Positions 39,580-48,703 of a DNA stretch of 64,000 nt are shown in pieces; the first letter of the stretch is position 1; each line of letters begins with the position of its first letter. Where the stretch lies: assembly GCF_000814845.2 (NCBI RefSeq), contig NZ_CP010431.2:5146001-5210000 (forward strand), given 5' to 3'. The DNA comes from Pandoraea sputorum. GTDB lineage: Bacteria > Pseudomonadota > Gammaproteobacteria > Burkholderiales > Burkholderiaceae. A program made the position numbers and the translations under genes. The notes beneath the pieces were generated by a model that saw only the letters and a program-made list of their open reading frames with translations, did no database searches and was not told the DNA's origin.

Positions 39580-39593
39580 CGGGATTTGAAGCG

Positions 39594-39893
39594 ATGAAGT
39601 CTCTTTCGTCCGGCAGCGCTTCGCTGGAAACCGTGGCCGTGCGACTGCGCGGCAAGATTCAGGGCGTAGGGTACCGTCATGCGGCCGTGCGCGAGGGCCA
39701 TCTGATCGGCGTTCGCGGATGGGTGCAAGCGCTGCCCGAGGGCGACATTCTCGCCGTAGTGCAAGGCACGCCCGATCAGGTCGACAAGATGCTCGAATGG
39801 ATGCGGCGCGGACCGCCCGGCGCGCGCGTCATGGAGTTCGAAAGCGAAGTGGAGTACACCGGCCGTCGTTTCGACCGGTTCGAACAACTTTGA
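39594..39893 (+). CDS. acyP: Acylphosphatase-like protein
   Basis: 99 residues of the acylphosphatase fold: phosphate cradle and catalytic Arg in QGVGYRHA (Q23-R28), then GWVQALPEGDILAVVQG and a C-terminal RFDRFEQL. The family's catalytic Asn, normally in GWVxN(x)PDG, is Ala here (GWVQALPEG), so hydrolysis of acyl phosphates may be weak or lost. Start chosen at MKSLSSG, 14 bp after the upstream stop. Confidence 0.85.
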   Translation: MKSLSSGSASLETVAVRLRGKIQGVGYRHAAVREGHLIGVRGWVQALPEGDILAVVQGTPDQVDKMLEWMRRGPPGARVMEFESEVEYTGRRFDRFEQL

Positions 39894-39913
39894 TCTGAAC
39901 CTTGACCTGAGAT

Positions 39914-40417
39914 ATGCGCGTCAGCGCTTGTCCGTTCCGATCCCGCTCCCCGATCCCGATGCCAATGCCTACACCCAGCACCCGTCGCGCTATCGACGAA
40001 GACGCACCCCGCATCGTCGCGCTGCTCGCGCAACTGGGTTACGAGACGCCACTCGACATCGTGCGTCGCAACATCGCGCTATCGAATGCCGATGGCGATG
40101 ACGCCGCCTTCGTCGCTGTCGACGAGAACGCCAAAATTGTGGGATGTATCGGGTTGCACGCGCTCACCATGTTTCATCTGGCGGGGCGGCTGGGGCGCAT
40201 AACGGCGCTGGTGGTGGAGGAAAGTGCGAGAGGCTCGGGCGTCGGGCACGCGCTGATGGCGGCCGCTCACGCGTGGTTCAACGAGCAGGGATGCGAGAAA
40301 TTCGAAGTGACGAGCAGCGACCATCGGGTCGCCGCACATCGCTTCTATGCGCGCCACGGCTATGCCCGCGATGGGCAAAGACTGGCGCGCAAAAGCCAGA
40401 CGTCTTCGCTGACTTAA
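39914..40417 (+). CDS. GNAT-family N-acetyltransferase
   Basis: Up to 167 residues with the acetyl-CoA loop [11 protein letters not shown] (R-x-x-G-x-G), preceded by ITALVVEES and followed by the [12 protein letters not shown] end motif of the L-amino-acid/aminoglycoside-like group. The acceptor is unknown. The start may be internal: Met codons at 39959 and 39965 would remove a Ser/Pro/Met-rich lead. The stop overlaps the stop of the convergent infA by three bases. Confidence 0.85.
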   Translation: MRVSACPFRSRSPIPMPMPTPSTRRAIDEDAPRIVALLAQLGYETPLDIVRRNIALSNADGDDAAFVAVDENAKIVGCIGLHALTMFHLAGRLGRITALVVEESARGSGVGHALMAAAHAWFNEQGCEKFEVTSSDHRVAAHRFYARHGYARDGQRLARKSQTSSLT

Positions 40418-40635
40418 TTCTTGTGACGGTAGTTGATGCGGCCCTTGCTCAGGTCATAGGGCGACATTTCCAACGTCACGCGGTCACCCGCGAGAATACG
40501 GATGCGGTTCTTTTGCATGCGGCCGCTAGCATATGCCACCACTTCCACGCCGTTTTCGAGCGTGACGCGAAAGCGATTATCCGGCAGCACATCCGAAACG
40601 TGTCCGCTGAATTCGATCAGTTCTTCCTTGGCCAA
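40414..40635 (-). CDS. infA: Translation initiation factor IF-1
   Basis: 73 residues of the OB-fold with IF-1 landmarks: [29 protein letters not shown] (in parts), [28 protein letters not shown]. It stands alone here, not in the usual str/spc ribosomal-protein context, and Burkholderiaceae often carry such an additional IF-1. Whether this is the only or second copy in the genome cannot be seen. Confidence 0.95.
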   Translation of the reverse strand: MAKEELIEFSGHVSDVLPDNRFRVTLENGVEVVAYASGRMQKNRIRILAGDRVTLEMSPYDLSKGRINYRHKN

Positions 40636-41201
40636 TATCGTGTCCTCTTGAGGGTGCCGCTCGCGAGGGGCGCAGCACCGGTGTTACTGTAAGTTCGTTC
40701 GCCAATACCGTCCCCGCACCCTGAAAACTAGCGGGGGTGCACATCGAACGCCAAAAGGAGCCTACCCGGTCGACCGGCCATGAAGGCATACGGTGCACCG
40801 AAAGCGGCGATGGTTCGAAGGAACAAGGCACATTGCGGCAGTGCCACAAAGACGAGCAGTGCGTGTCGGGAGGGCGAAGACCGGTTCGGTCTGCGTCATC
40901 GGCACAGCGAGTGATCCGGCTCGCAGGACATGGCTGTCAGCGGCGCCGATAAAGCATTTCGCGATCGTCAGGCGATGATCGGCGAATTTTCGCCGATCCC
41001 GCAAGGATACGCCTTTCTCCGTCGCCCGTGTGGAAAAAATGGCCCGCGCAGGCCCATTTGAACGCTTTTGTCGCCTAATTGTGGCGCAATGCACCAATGA
41101 GGCCCGTCGGCGGCCGGATTTCTCTCGGGGTCAACGCGGATGTGACGCGCAGCGCGCACTCAACTATGCTGTAAGTACCCGTAGCCCGCAGGAGAATGAC
41201 C
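40636..41201. other. 566-bp gene-free region
   Basis: Contains the infA and CBS-gene promoters by position. Two alternative stems, CCCCGC/GCGGGG and GCACCC/GGGTGC, overlap at 40712-40740. A strong palindrome, GATCGGCGA-N4-TCGCCGATC, lies at 40977-40998. No credible open frame is seen on either strand, and no RNA family was recognised. Confidence 0.5.
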
Positions 41202-41678
41202 ATGAAAACAGTCGCTCAGATCCTGAAATCCAAACCGGTCGACACGGTATATAAGGTGCGGCCGTCCGATTCGGTACTCGATGCCCTGACCTTGATGGCC
41301 GAAGCCCGCATCGGCGCGGTACTGGTCAGCGAGGACGACCGTGCCATCGTCGGCATCTTTACCGAGCGCGATTACGCCCGCAAAGTCGCGCTGATGGGAC
41401 GAACCTCTGTCGACACGCCCGTGCGCGACGTGATGACCTCCGCAGTGCGCTACGTCAGCCCCGAGCAGACCAACGAAGAGTGCATGACGCTGATGACGCA
41501 GCATCGCATCCGTCACCTGCCTGTCATGAAAGACGGCGAGCTGGTCGGCCTGTTGTCCATCGGCGATCTGGTCAAAGCCATCATTACCGAACAGCAGTTC
41601 ACTATCGATCAGCTTGAGAACTACATCATGGGCGGCAGCGCGGCGCTGGTCGGCACCTCGCCGTCGCGCCCAAGCTGA
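41202..41678 (+). CDS. Two-CBS-domain protein
   Basis: 158 residues: MKTVAQILKSKP lead, CBS1 (about 8-65) with IVGIFTERDYARKV, and CBS2 (about 75-140) with RHLPVMKDGELVGLLSIGDLVKAI, together forming one Bateman module. It probably binds adenine nucleotides and acts as an energy or stress sensor; no effector domain is attached. GGAG 7 nt upstream fits the ATG at 41202 better than that at 41196. Confidence 0.93.
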   Translation: MKTVAQILKSKPVDTVYKVRPSDSVLDALTLMAEARIGAVLVSEDDRAIVGIFTERDYARKVALMGRTSVDTPVRDVMTSAVRYVSPEQTNEECMTLMTQHRIRHLPVMKDGELVGLLSIGDLVKAIITEQQFTIDQLENYIMGGSAALVGTSPSRPS

Positions 41679-41742
41679 GGCACGGACCGGGTCGCCTCAC
41701 TCCTGCTCGTCAGAATTAACGCCGACAGCGTAATCAGGGGCA

Positions 41743-41772
41743 CGGCGCTTCACACGAAGCGCCGCTTTTTTT
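41743..41772 (+). terminator. Terminator after CBS gene
   Basis: Stem CGGCGCTT (41743-41750) with AAGCGCCG (41757-41764), 6-nt loop, then C and seven T on the plus strand. Confidence 0.85.
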
Positions 41773-41784
41773 GTGACAAAGAAA

Positions 41785-41818
41785 AACGCCACGCTAGCCT
41801 TTACGCTAGCGTGGCGTT
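41785..41818 (-). terminator. Terminator after MFS gene
   Basis: A perfect 14-bp stem, AACGCCACGCTAGC with GCTAGCGTGGCGTT. On the minus strand it runs into TTTTTC, ending the MFS transcript. It sits tail to tail with the previous terminator. Confidence 0.9.
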
Positions 41819-41845
41819 CCGTTCATCGCGCTAAACCGTCAGCGC

Positions 41846-43324
41846 TCAGAAATCTTCTGCGTCGACGTCGTAGTTCGACGGCTCCCAGCGAATCGCCAGC
41901 AACGCCAGCAAACCGATCGCCGGGGCGACGGCGATCACCCAGAACACCTTGGTGGCCAGTGCCGCCGCCAGCACCGGGAACAGGAACAGCGAGACGGTCG
42001 AGCTGGCGCGCATCAACGTCTGGTTGAAGCCCACGCCCACGCCACGCAGCGACGTCGGGTAGCTCAGCGACGCGAACGTCATCGAATGCGCCCCCGGGCC
42101 GAAGCCCTGCCCCAGCAGGAACAACGCGAGGAAGCCGAGCGCCCAGGCCACTTCACCGCCACTGCCCGGCTTGCCGACAAGCGCCAGACCCACGAGGGCC
42201 GTCAACTGGAATGCGTAACCCACGACCGTCAGCTTCCACGCCCCCACCTTCGGCACCAGACGCACACCCAGCAAACCGCCCGTGAACGCGAACAACAAGT
42301 TCAGCGCAAGCGACATCAGAATCGTGGTGAGCATCGACTGGGCGAGGAAGCTGGCGATGATCACCGGCAGCCCGAACGCCACGGCGTTATACGCGAACGA
42401 CGAAGCCACCGCGATGATGGTCGCGAGCGTCGTACGACGCAGGTACACGCCTTTAAGCAGCTTGCCGTAGTTGCTCCACGCGGCAGGACGCTTCTGCGCG
42501 ACACGCTCCGCATCCTTCGCCACGACCGCATCGATCCCGTATGAGCGCTTGAGAATCTTTGCGGCGCCTTCGAGGTCGCCCTGATTGGCGGCCCACACCG
42601 GCGACTCACTCATATAGCGGCTGCGCACGGCAATGATGGCCAGCGCAGGAATCGCACCGAAGCCGAGGATGATTCGCCACAGCAGTGCGCTATGTGAGGC
42701 GGGCAACACCGAGTAGCACAGCAGCACCAGCAAATACGATCCGCAAATCGCCGCGTACCAGGTGGGGCACCACATCGCCACCCGCGCCGCCTTGTTGCCA
42801 CGTCCTTTGAGTTTCGAGAACTCGGCGAGGAACGCCATGGCGACGGGCAAGTCGATGCCGACGCCCAACCCCATCACGAAGCGCGCACCAGCGAGCACGT
42901 ACTCGTTCGGTGCCAGCGCGCAGGCGATGGCGGCGATCACGAAGCACAGCATGTCGGCCATGAACACACGGTAACGGCCGATCCGGTCAGTGAAGTAGCC
43001 GCCAAGGAACGCACCGACGATGGCGCCGAACGTAATGGCCGACGCCACCATGCCTGTGCCAGCGGGCGTCAGTTGGAATTCGCGGGCAACGTCCTTCAAC
43101 CCGAAAGCGAGCGCGCCGAGATCGTAGGCGTCGAGAAAGACACCGCCAAGGGCAATCGCCACGATCCAGCGCGCATTGGATACCCGCGCGCCGCCCTCGT
43201 TGACAAGTTGTGCGACATCGGCTGCGGAACGGATAACGGCCGGGGCACCGGCACGCGCGGCGGAAGATGCCGCAGAACCCACCTGTGCAGGCGCGGCGGA
43301 AGACAGGGAAACGTCGACTGACAT
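41846..43324 (-). CDS. MFS transporter (sugar/aromatic-acid symporter group)
   Basis: 492 residues with 12 predicted helices after a 60-residue Ala/Ser-rich N-tail. It has FLDAYDLGALAFGL in helix 1, motif A in GYFTDRIGRYRVFM, the ARFVMGLGVGIDLP helix, and SYPTSLRGVGVGFNQ before helix 11, the metabolite:H+ symporter type. The substrate is unknown. The start at MSVDVS was chosen; residues further upstream are not conserved-looking. Confidence 0.88.
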   Translation of the reverse strand: MSVDVSLSSAAPAQVGSAASSAARAGAPAVIRSAADVAQLVNEGGARVSNARWIVAIALGGVFLDAYDLGALAFGLKDVAREFQLTPAGTGMVASAITFGAIVGAFLGGYFTDRIGRYRVFMADMLCFVIAAIACALAPNEYVLAGARFVMGLGVGIDLPVAMAFLAEFSKLKGRGNKAARVAMWCPTWYAAICGSYLLVLLCYSVLPASHSALLWRIILGFGAIPALAIIAVRSRYMSESPVWAANQGDLEGAAKILKRSYGIDAVVAKDAERVAQKRPAAWSNYGKLLKGVYLRRTTLATIIAVASSFAYNAVAFGLPVIIASFLAQSMLTTILMSLALNLLFAFTGGLLGVRLVPKVGAWKLTVVGYAFQLTALVGLALVGKPGSGGEVAWALGFLALFLLGQGFGPGAHSMTFASLSYPTSLRGVGVGFNQTLMRASSTVSLFLFPVLAAALATKVFWVIAVAPAIGLLALLAIRWEPSNYDVDAEDF

Positions 43325-43790
43325 GAGACTGAACCAGAGAAAGCGGAATGCCAAAGGTCGCGATGTTACCGCTTGGTACTGAGGCAACCCAAGTGTTTTC
43401 TCGTTATATGCTTAGACGATTCCAGCGTCACGCGTCGAAATTCGCTCATTTAGCGCTAAAAACCAACGCATCCATCCCAAATTACGAGGGCTTCCCACTC
43501 ACGAGTTAAGCGTTCGCAGAGCATGACACCACGTCTCGCCAGATGGGAATATGATCGAGGAACACTTCGAATCGTCGCGGGTGGGCGTTGATGCAGCGGC
43601 AAACCCGCTCGCCACGCCGCTTTCGGGCGGATACACAGTCTTTACAGTCGCTTACCTTTTCTTACAGCAAAAAGGTCTGCGGAACCCTACATTCCGCATC
43701 GTGGTCGCAGCAGATGCGCACTACCGGGCAACATCGGGCAGTCACATGCCCCTACCAAGCATCAATACCTCACGCTCACGAGGACGAAAA
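43325..43790. other. 466-bp regulatory region before a lipoprotein gene
   Basis: No credible gene. It holds three near-repeats TTTACAG, CTTACCT, CTTACAG at 43641, 43651 and 43661, exactly 10 bp apart, and a perfect inverted repeat, TGCGGAA-N7-TTCCGCA (43678-43698), upstream of the lipoprotein start. Confidence 0.55.
43641..43698. promoter_or_regulatory. Phased TTACAG repeats plus inverted repeat
   Basis: Half-sites on one helix face at 10-bp spacing resemble OmpR-family response-regulator arrays, and the following 7-bp inverted repeat could be a second operator or an RNA hairpin. The inference rests on spacing only. Confidence 0.4.
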
Positions 43791-44306
43791 ATGAAGATCA
43801 AAGCACTTACGGGAATCAGCGCGGCACTGGCCGCGGTCATGCTCGCCGGTTGCGTGGCTCCGGGCCCGCAATATGGCTATCAGCAACAGGGCTACCAGCA
43901 GGGATATCAGCAAGGCTACCAACAGCCGGGCTATCAACAGGGGTATCAGCAGCAGCCGCAACAACAAGGTGCGCTTTACGGCACAGTGCAGTCCATCGAG
44001 CAACTGAACGGTCCTAACAACAGCCCGAACATTCTCGGCACGGTGCTGGGTGCAGCAGCTGGCGGCCTGCTCGGCAACACGATGGGTGGCGGACGCGGAC
44101 GCACCGCGACGACCATCGCCGGTGCGGCCATCGGCGGCATCGCGGGCAACCGCATCGAGAACAGCATGGGCGAGCCGAACGTGCTGTATCGCATCACCGT
44201 GCGTCTGGACGACGGCCGTGTCGCGACCGTCACGCAAGCGCCGCCGCTGCGCGTGCAGCAAGGCCAGCGCGCCGCAGTGTCGAACGATACGGTGTACCCG
44301 TACTAA
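43791..44306 (+). CDS. Glycine-zipper outer-membrane lipoprotein (SlyB/PcpY-like)
   Basis: 171 residues: lipoprotein signal MKIKALTGISAALAAVMLAGC (Cys21). A Tyr/Gln tandem block of YQQGYQQG units (about 27-60) follows, then a glycine-zipper 2TM segment (LGAAAGGLLGNTMGGG, AGAAIGGIAGNRIEN) and a C-terminal beta part binding VRLDDGRVATVT. Such proteins strengthen the outer membrane in stress. The YQQ block varies in codons (CAG/CAA, TAT/TAC), so it is conserved at protein level rather than recently duplicated. Confidence 0.9.
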   Translation: MKIKALTGISAALAAVMLAGCVAPGPQYGYQQQGYQQGYQQGYQQPGYQQGYQQQPQQQGALYGTVQSIEQLNGPNNSPNILGTVLGAAAGGLLGNTMGGGRGRTATTIAGAAIGGIAGNRIENSMGEPNVLYRITVRLDDGRVATVTQAPPLRVQQGQRAAVSNDTVYPY

Positions 44307-44324
44307 GCCACGTTCGCAGCACGT

Positions 44325-44366
44325 AACAACGCCCGCCGGGTTCGCGCCCGGCGGGCGTTGTTGTTT
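44325..44366 (+). terminator. Terminator after lipoprotein gene
   Basis: A 16-bp stem built on GCCCGCCGGG/CCCGGCGGGC (44331-44340, 44347-44356) with flanking AACAAC/GTTGTT, then GTTTTC. Confidence 0.85.
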
Positions 44367-44581
44367 TCAGGCTGACATTCAAGCAGACGGGGGACGCCCG
44401 GGGGACGGCGGCCTCCCATAATTGACGGCCAGAGTGCGTCATCACACGGTCTTCGCGCGTCACACGCAAAGCGAATTTGACCTGCTAAGATACGCGCGCA
44501 ATCGGTGCGACCATCGGAGGGCCCCCGCCGTTCCGGAACTTTGTCGAGTCCGTCAGTTACCGCTACCCTTCGAATTTCGTC

Positions 44582-45997
44582 ATGTCGACTCAGACGACTT
44601 ACCACCATCGGCTCTTCATGGCGATGGTCGGCGGCTTCAGCGCAGTGCTCAATGCAGGCGCTTTTTTCACCGTCCTGCGACTGAACGGACACGACCCCTA
44701 TACCCCCTACGGGCTGACGCTCGTCTGCACGTTGGGCGCAGCCGCGTTCATCGTCTTCGCGCGCTTTCATCTGCTCGCCAGCGCCCGTAATCTCGGGTGG
44801 ATGCTCGGACGCGGTGCCATGCGTTGGTGTCGCGTGCTGGTCACCGCCATCGTGTTGTTGTTCCTGACGTACGAGAGCACCGAAGACGTGCGCATGATGG
44901 TGGCCCAGTGGCTGATCCTCGCGCTGCCGTTGCAAATGATCGGTCTTGCCGTGCTGCGCGGCATGGCGCACAGCATCAACAACGCACCCGGCAATCAGCG
45001 CCGCGCGGCCTTCTTCGGACTCGGGCCCGAAGCACGCAAGCTCAATCTGCGCCTGCAACGCTCGCCGATCCTGGGCATTCAGGTCTCGGGCTACTACAAC
45101 GACTCACCGGTCACTGCGGACGACGGCGAAGTCCTCCCGCCCTACCTCGGCCGTTACGCCGACGCCGCTGCGCGCATTCAGTCCAACGAATACGAGATCG
45201 TCTTCATCGCCATCGGCCAGCAGGACAACAAGGAACTCACCAGCGAGATCGTCAACCGTCTGTACGATTCGACGGCGGCCATCTACTTGCTGCCGGAGTT
45301 CAGCTTCCCCGGCGATCTGCCGATGTCGAGCACCGATATCGCAGGCGTACCGCTGCTAGCGCTGCACGACGTCACCGTGCAGGGTCTGCTGCGCATGATC
45401 AAACGCGGCATCGATCTGGTCGGCGCTTCGGTGATCCTGTTGCTGCTCAGCCCGGTGATGGTGGCCGTGGCCATCGCGGTACGACTCGACTCACCCGGCC
45501 CGATCCTCTTCCGTCAGCGTCGCTACGGCGAACATGGCGAGCCGATCGTCATTCACAAATTCCGTTCGATGCGTGTGTTGCAGCCTGAAGATGCCGCGGC
45601 GGCGGCCACGGGCGGACTGCGTCAGGCGCACGCGGGCGACAGTCGCATTACGCCGATCGGCAAGCATCTGCGCCGCACGTCGCTCGACGAATTGCCGCAG
45701 CTCTTCGACGTGCTCGCCGGTTCGATGAGTCTCGTGGGTCCGCGTCCGCACGCGGAAGAACATAACGAAATGTACCGACGCGTGATTCCCGGCTATATGC
45801 TGCGTCACAGCGTCAAACCGGGGATCACGGGATGGGCGCAGATCAATGGTCTGCGCGGAGAAACCGACACGCCGGACAAGATGCAGCGACGCGTGGAATA
45901 CGACCGTTACTACATCACGCACTGGTCGTTGTGGCTCGACATCAAGATTCTGCTCAAGACGATTCCCGTCATGGTGACGGGACGCAACGCGGTCTGA
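44582..45997 (+). CDS. wcaJ: Undecaprenyl-phosphate glucose phosphotransferase (WcaJ/CpsE type)
   Basis: 471 residues: four N-terminal membrane helices, a Rossmann-like middle (CoA-binding-like, ~130-240), a fifth hydrophobic helix, and the catalytic C-domain with KRGIDLVGASVILLLLSP, FRQRRYGEHG, KFRSMR, RRTSLDELPQLFDVLAGSMSLVGPRPHAEEH. It transfers Glc-1-P or a related sugar phosphate to undecaprenyl phosphate, starting an exopolysaccharide unit at the inner membrane. First gene of the EPS locus; it stands 28 bp from the convergent wecG-like gene. Confidence 0.93.
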   Translation: MSTQTTYHHRLFMAMVGGFSAVLNAGAFFTVLRLNGHDPYTPYGLTLVCTLGAAAFIVFARFHLLASARNLGWMLGRGAMRWCRVLVTAIVLLFLTYESTEDVRMMVAQWLILALPLQMIGLAVLRGMAHSINNAPGNQRRAAFFGLGPEARKLNLRLQRSPILGIQVSGYYNDSPVTADDGEVLPPYLGRYADAAARIQSNEYEIVFIAIGQQDNKELTSEIVNRLYDSTAAIYLLPEFSFPGDLPMSSTDIAGVPLLALHDVTVQGLLRMIKRGIDLVGASVILLLLSPVMVAVAIAVRLDSPGPILFRQRRYGEHGEPIVIHKFRSMRVLQPEDAAAAATGGLRQAHAGDSRITPIGKHLRRTSLDELPQLFDVLAGSMSLVGPRPHAEEHNEMYRRVIPGYMLRHSVKPGITGWAQINGLRGETDTPDKMQRRVEYDRYYITHWSLWLDIKILLKTIPVMVTGRNAV

Positions 45998-46025
45998 GTC
46001 GAACGGGTGCGTGGCCCGGTTCGGG

Positions 46026-46841
46026 TCACTCGCGTCCGAGTTCGCGCCACTGACGCCAGCAGATGCCGATGAAACGGCGATCGTCGACGAGATAGCGACG
46101 CCACATACGGCCGGGGTTTTGCAAGATGCGATACATCCATTCCGAACCGGTGCGCTGCATCCATTTCGGCGCACGCTTTTGCATGCCTGCAGCGAATTCG
46201 ATGGCAGCGCCGACGCAGAGCATCAGACCGCCGGGCATGGTGTCGGCGTATGCCATCGCCCAGCGTTCCTGCTTCGGCATGCCGAGGCAGACGAAGATGA
46301 GATCGGGCGCGAGGGCACGAACGCGCTGTGCGATGTCCTGGCCTTCGGGACCTGTCGGATCGAACGTCATCGACGGAATCAGCAGCGTAAAGTCGAGCCC
46401 GGGAAAACGTCGCGACAAGCCTTCCGTCAGTTGGGCTTCCTGTCCGGGGCGTCCGCCGACGAAGACTGCTTTACGGCCCGATGCACGTGCGTTGTCGCAC
46501 AGTGCGGGCAGCAAGTCCGCGCCGGTCACGCGACCCGGCAGCGGTTTGCCGAACAAGCGGCTCGCCCAGATGATGGGCATACCGTCGGCAAAGAGAAAAT
46601 CGGCGTTGCGGTATTCGCGTTTGAATTCCGGCTGCGTGTCGAGACGCACAATGTGGTCGACGTTCGGCGTGACGACGATGCGCGAGCGGCCATCGCGAAG
46701 CATGGCGGTTTGCGTGAGCACCTCGACGGCCGTCTCGAACGGTACGGCGGCAATGTTCAAACCGAACAGTGCGACGTTAGGCTCGAAGACTTCGCGTACG
46801 GAAGATGCCGGTGCAGCTTGCAGATCGGTGTCGCGGCTCAT
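46026..46841 (-). CDS. WecG/TagA/CpsF-family glycosyltransferase (GT26)
   Basis: 271 residues with the GT26 hallmarks: TPNVDHIV, ADFLFADGMPIIWASRLFG, the VFVGGRPGQ loop, and DLIFVCLGMPKQERW, followed by VGAAIEFAAGMQKRAPKWMQRTGSEW split over the usual positions. These enzymes add the second sugar to lipid-PP-sugar. It has no membrane segment but ends with a basic membrane-binding tail. It reads opposite to wcaJ and away from the GMC gene, so promoters lie at 46842-46980. Confidence 0.92.
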   Translation of the reverse strand: MSRDTDLQAAPASSVREVFEPNVALFGLNIAAVPFETAVEVLTQTAMLRDGRSRIVVTPNVDHIVRLDTQPEFKREYRNADFLFADGMPIIWASRLFGKPLPGRVTGADLLPALCDNARASGRKAVFVGGRPGQEAQLTEGLSRRFPGLDFTLLIPSMTFDPTGPEGQDIAQRVRALAPDLIFVCLGMPKQERWAMAYADTMPGGLMLCVGAAIEFAAGMQKRAPKWMQRTGSEWMYRILQNPGRMWRRYLVDDRRFIGICWRQWRELGRE

Positions 46842-46980
46842 GACGTTTCGTACCCCTGGTATCCCTGCTTTTTTTGACGTGCGACGTCCGCACGCATTCG
46901 AGAGCAGGCACGATAGTAGCAGCGCACTTCGCGCACGTCAGTGACACTTTTCACTACACGTCGCGTATTTTGAACACACG

Positions 46981-48690
46981 ATGATCCTCGACGCCAACGA
47001 CATTCCTGCCGGTACCGAACTGCAAGCCGACTTGTGCATCGCAGGCGCAGGCGCGGCGGGCATCACGCTCGCGCTGGCGCTCGAAGCCAGCGGCCTTGAC
47101 GTGATCCTGCTCGAGAGTGGCGGCGACGCCCCAGAGCCCGCCGTGCAGCAGCTCTACACGGGCACCGTCGCTAACGCACGCCTGCATCCGCCCGCCGACA
47201 GCTATCGCGTGCGCCGCTTCGGTGGTTCGACCACGTTATGGGGCGGACGCTGCATGCCGCTCGACGCCATCGACTTCGAAGCACGCGACTACATGCCGCA
47301 CAGCGGCTGGCCCATCGGGCTCGACACGCTGATGCCGTGGTACGGACAAGCCAACGCGCTATGCGAAGCGGGCGAGTTCGCCTATACCGCCGAGCAGGCA
47401 TTCCCGCGCGCCGATCATCCCTCGCGCCCGATGATCGGCAACTTCGAGAGCGATGTCTTCTCGACGAACACGCTGGAGAGGTTTAGTTGTCCGACGGACT
47501 TCGGCGCGCGCTACCGCAACCGTCTCGCGAAAGGTCGCGTGCGTGTCGTGCAGCACGCCAATCTCTGTCATCTGCCTCAGACGAATAACGCAACGCGCCT
47601 CGTCGGCCCCGCGCAGGTGAAGACGCTCGAAGGAAAGGCCTTCACGGTAGCAGCCCGCGCGTACGTGCTGGCAACGGGTGGACTGGAGGTGCCGCGTCTG
47701 CTGCTGAACAGTCCCGGCGTCAGCGGCAACGGGCTGGGGAACGCACACGATGTCGTCGGCCGCTACTACATGAGCCACATCGCCGGGACCATCGGCACGC
47801 TCGATCTGTCGGGGGCCAGTTCCGTGTGGCACGGCTACGACGTCTCCGATGAAGGCATCTATTGCCGTCGGCGTCTCGCATTGCGTCCACAGGCGCAGCA
47901 CGACCTCCATGCAGGCAACTTCATCGCCCGTTTGCACCACCCACGCATTCCGGACGCGGGGCACGGCAACGGCATTCTGTCGGCGCTTTATCTCGCACGG
48001 CCTATCGTGCCGTACGAGTACGCGAAGCGTCTGTACGGGGATGCGCCGGGCGGCGCAGGCAACTGGCTGGCGCACGCGCGCAACGTCATCACGGATGCGC
48101 CCAACACCGTGCGCTTCCTCTCGCACTGGCTGACACACCGAACGCTCGCCACGCGCAAGTTCCCGTCGGTGATCGTGCGTCCGGCCAACCTCCGCTTCAG
48201 TCTCGACTTCCACGCCGAGCAAGCGCCTTGCGAGGACAGCCGCGTCATGGTCGGCGACGAGCGGGATGCGCTCGGCATGCGACGCATTCACATCGACTGG
48301 CGCTATACGCGACAGGACGTCGAGACCGTGACGCGCTCGCTGGCCGCGCTCGCACAGGAAATCGAACGTACCGGCGTCGGCAGCTTCTCCTACGATCCCG
48401 CCGAAGTGGAAGCCGAAATGACGCGCTACGGCGCTTACGGCGGCCATCACATCGGGACCGCCCGCATGGGCGACGATCCACACACGAGCGTGGTCGATGC
48501 CAATGGCCGTCTGCATGAGGCCGACAACGTTTTTATCGCGGGTGCAGCGGTCTTCCCGACGTCCGGCCAGGCCAACCCCACGCTAAGCATCGTGGCGCTC
48601 GCGCTGCGCCTCGCAGACCATTTGCAGCGGCAGGCGAATGTGACCGCCCTGCCCGTTCCCGTCACCTCGACACATTCCACCGCTCTCTGA
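46981..48690 (+). CDS. GMC-type FAD oxidoreductase of the EPS locus
   Basis: 569 residues: N-terminal FAD fold CIAGAGAAGITLALAL, GGSTTLWGG substrate-side loop, and a GMC C-terminal domain ending HHIGTARMGDDPHTSVVD and ANPTLSIVALALRLADH. His in the GGHHIGTARMG block is the usual catalytic base position. It oxidises an alcohol, here most likely a sugar, polyol or lipid-linked donor. It is 13 bp upstream of a nucleotide-sugar-type SDR, so probably a two-step oxidation/reduction pair. No signal peptide. Confidence 0.88.
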   Translation: MILDANDIPAGTELQADLCIAGAGAAGITLALALEASGLDVILLESGGDAPEPAVQQLYTGTVANARLHPPADSYRVRRFGGSTTLWGGRCMPLDAIDFEARDYMPHSGWPIGLDTLMPWYGQANALCEAGEFAYTAEQAFPRADHPSRPMIGNFESDVFSTNTLERFSCPTDFGARYRNRLAKGRVRVVQHANLCHLPQTNNATRLVGPAQVKTLEGKAFTVAARAYVLATGGLEVPRLLLNSPGVSGNGLGNAHDVVGRYYMSHIAGTIGTLDLSGASSVWHGYDVSDEGIYCRRRLALRPQAQHDLHAGNFIARLHHPRIPDAGHGNGILSALYLARPIVPYEYAKRLYGDAPGGAGNWLAHARNVITDAPNTVRFLSHWLTHRTLATRKFPSVIVRPANLRFSLDFHAEQAPCEDSRVMVGDERDALGMRRIHIDWRYTRQDVETVTRSLAALAQEIERTGVGSFSYDPAEVEAEMTRYGAYGGHHIGTARMGDDPHTSVVDANGRLHEADNVFIAGAAVFPTSGQANPTLSIVALALRLADHLQRQANVTALPVPVTSTHSTAL

Positions 48691-48703
48691 CCCCGTCCGC
48701 CCT

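Noticed and set aside
40945..40952. GCCGATAA, a match to the FliA (sigma28) -10 box
   Set aside because: No TAAA-type -35 element at the required distance, so probably chance.
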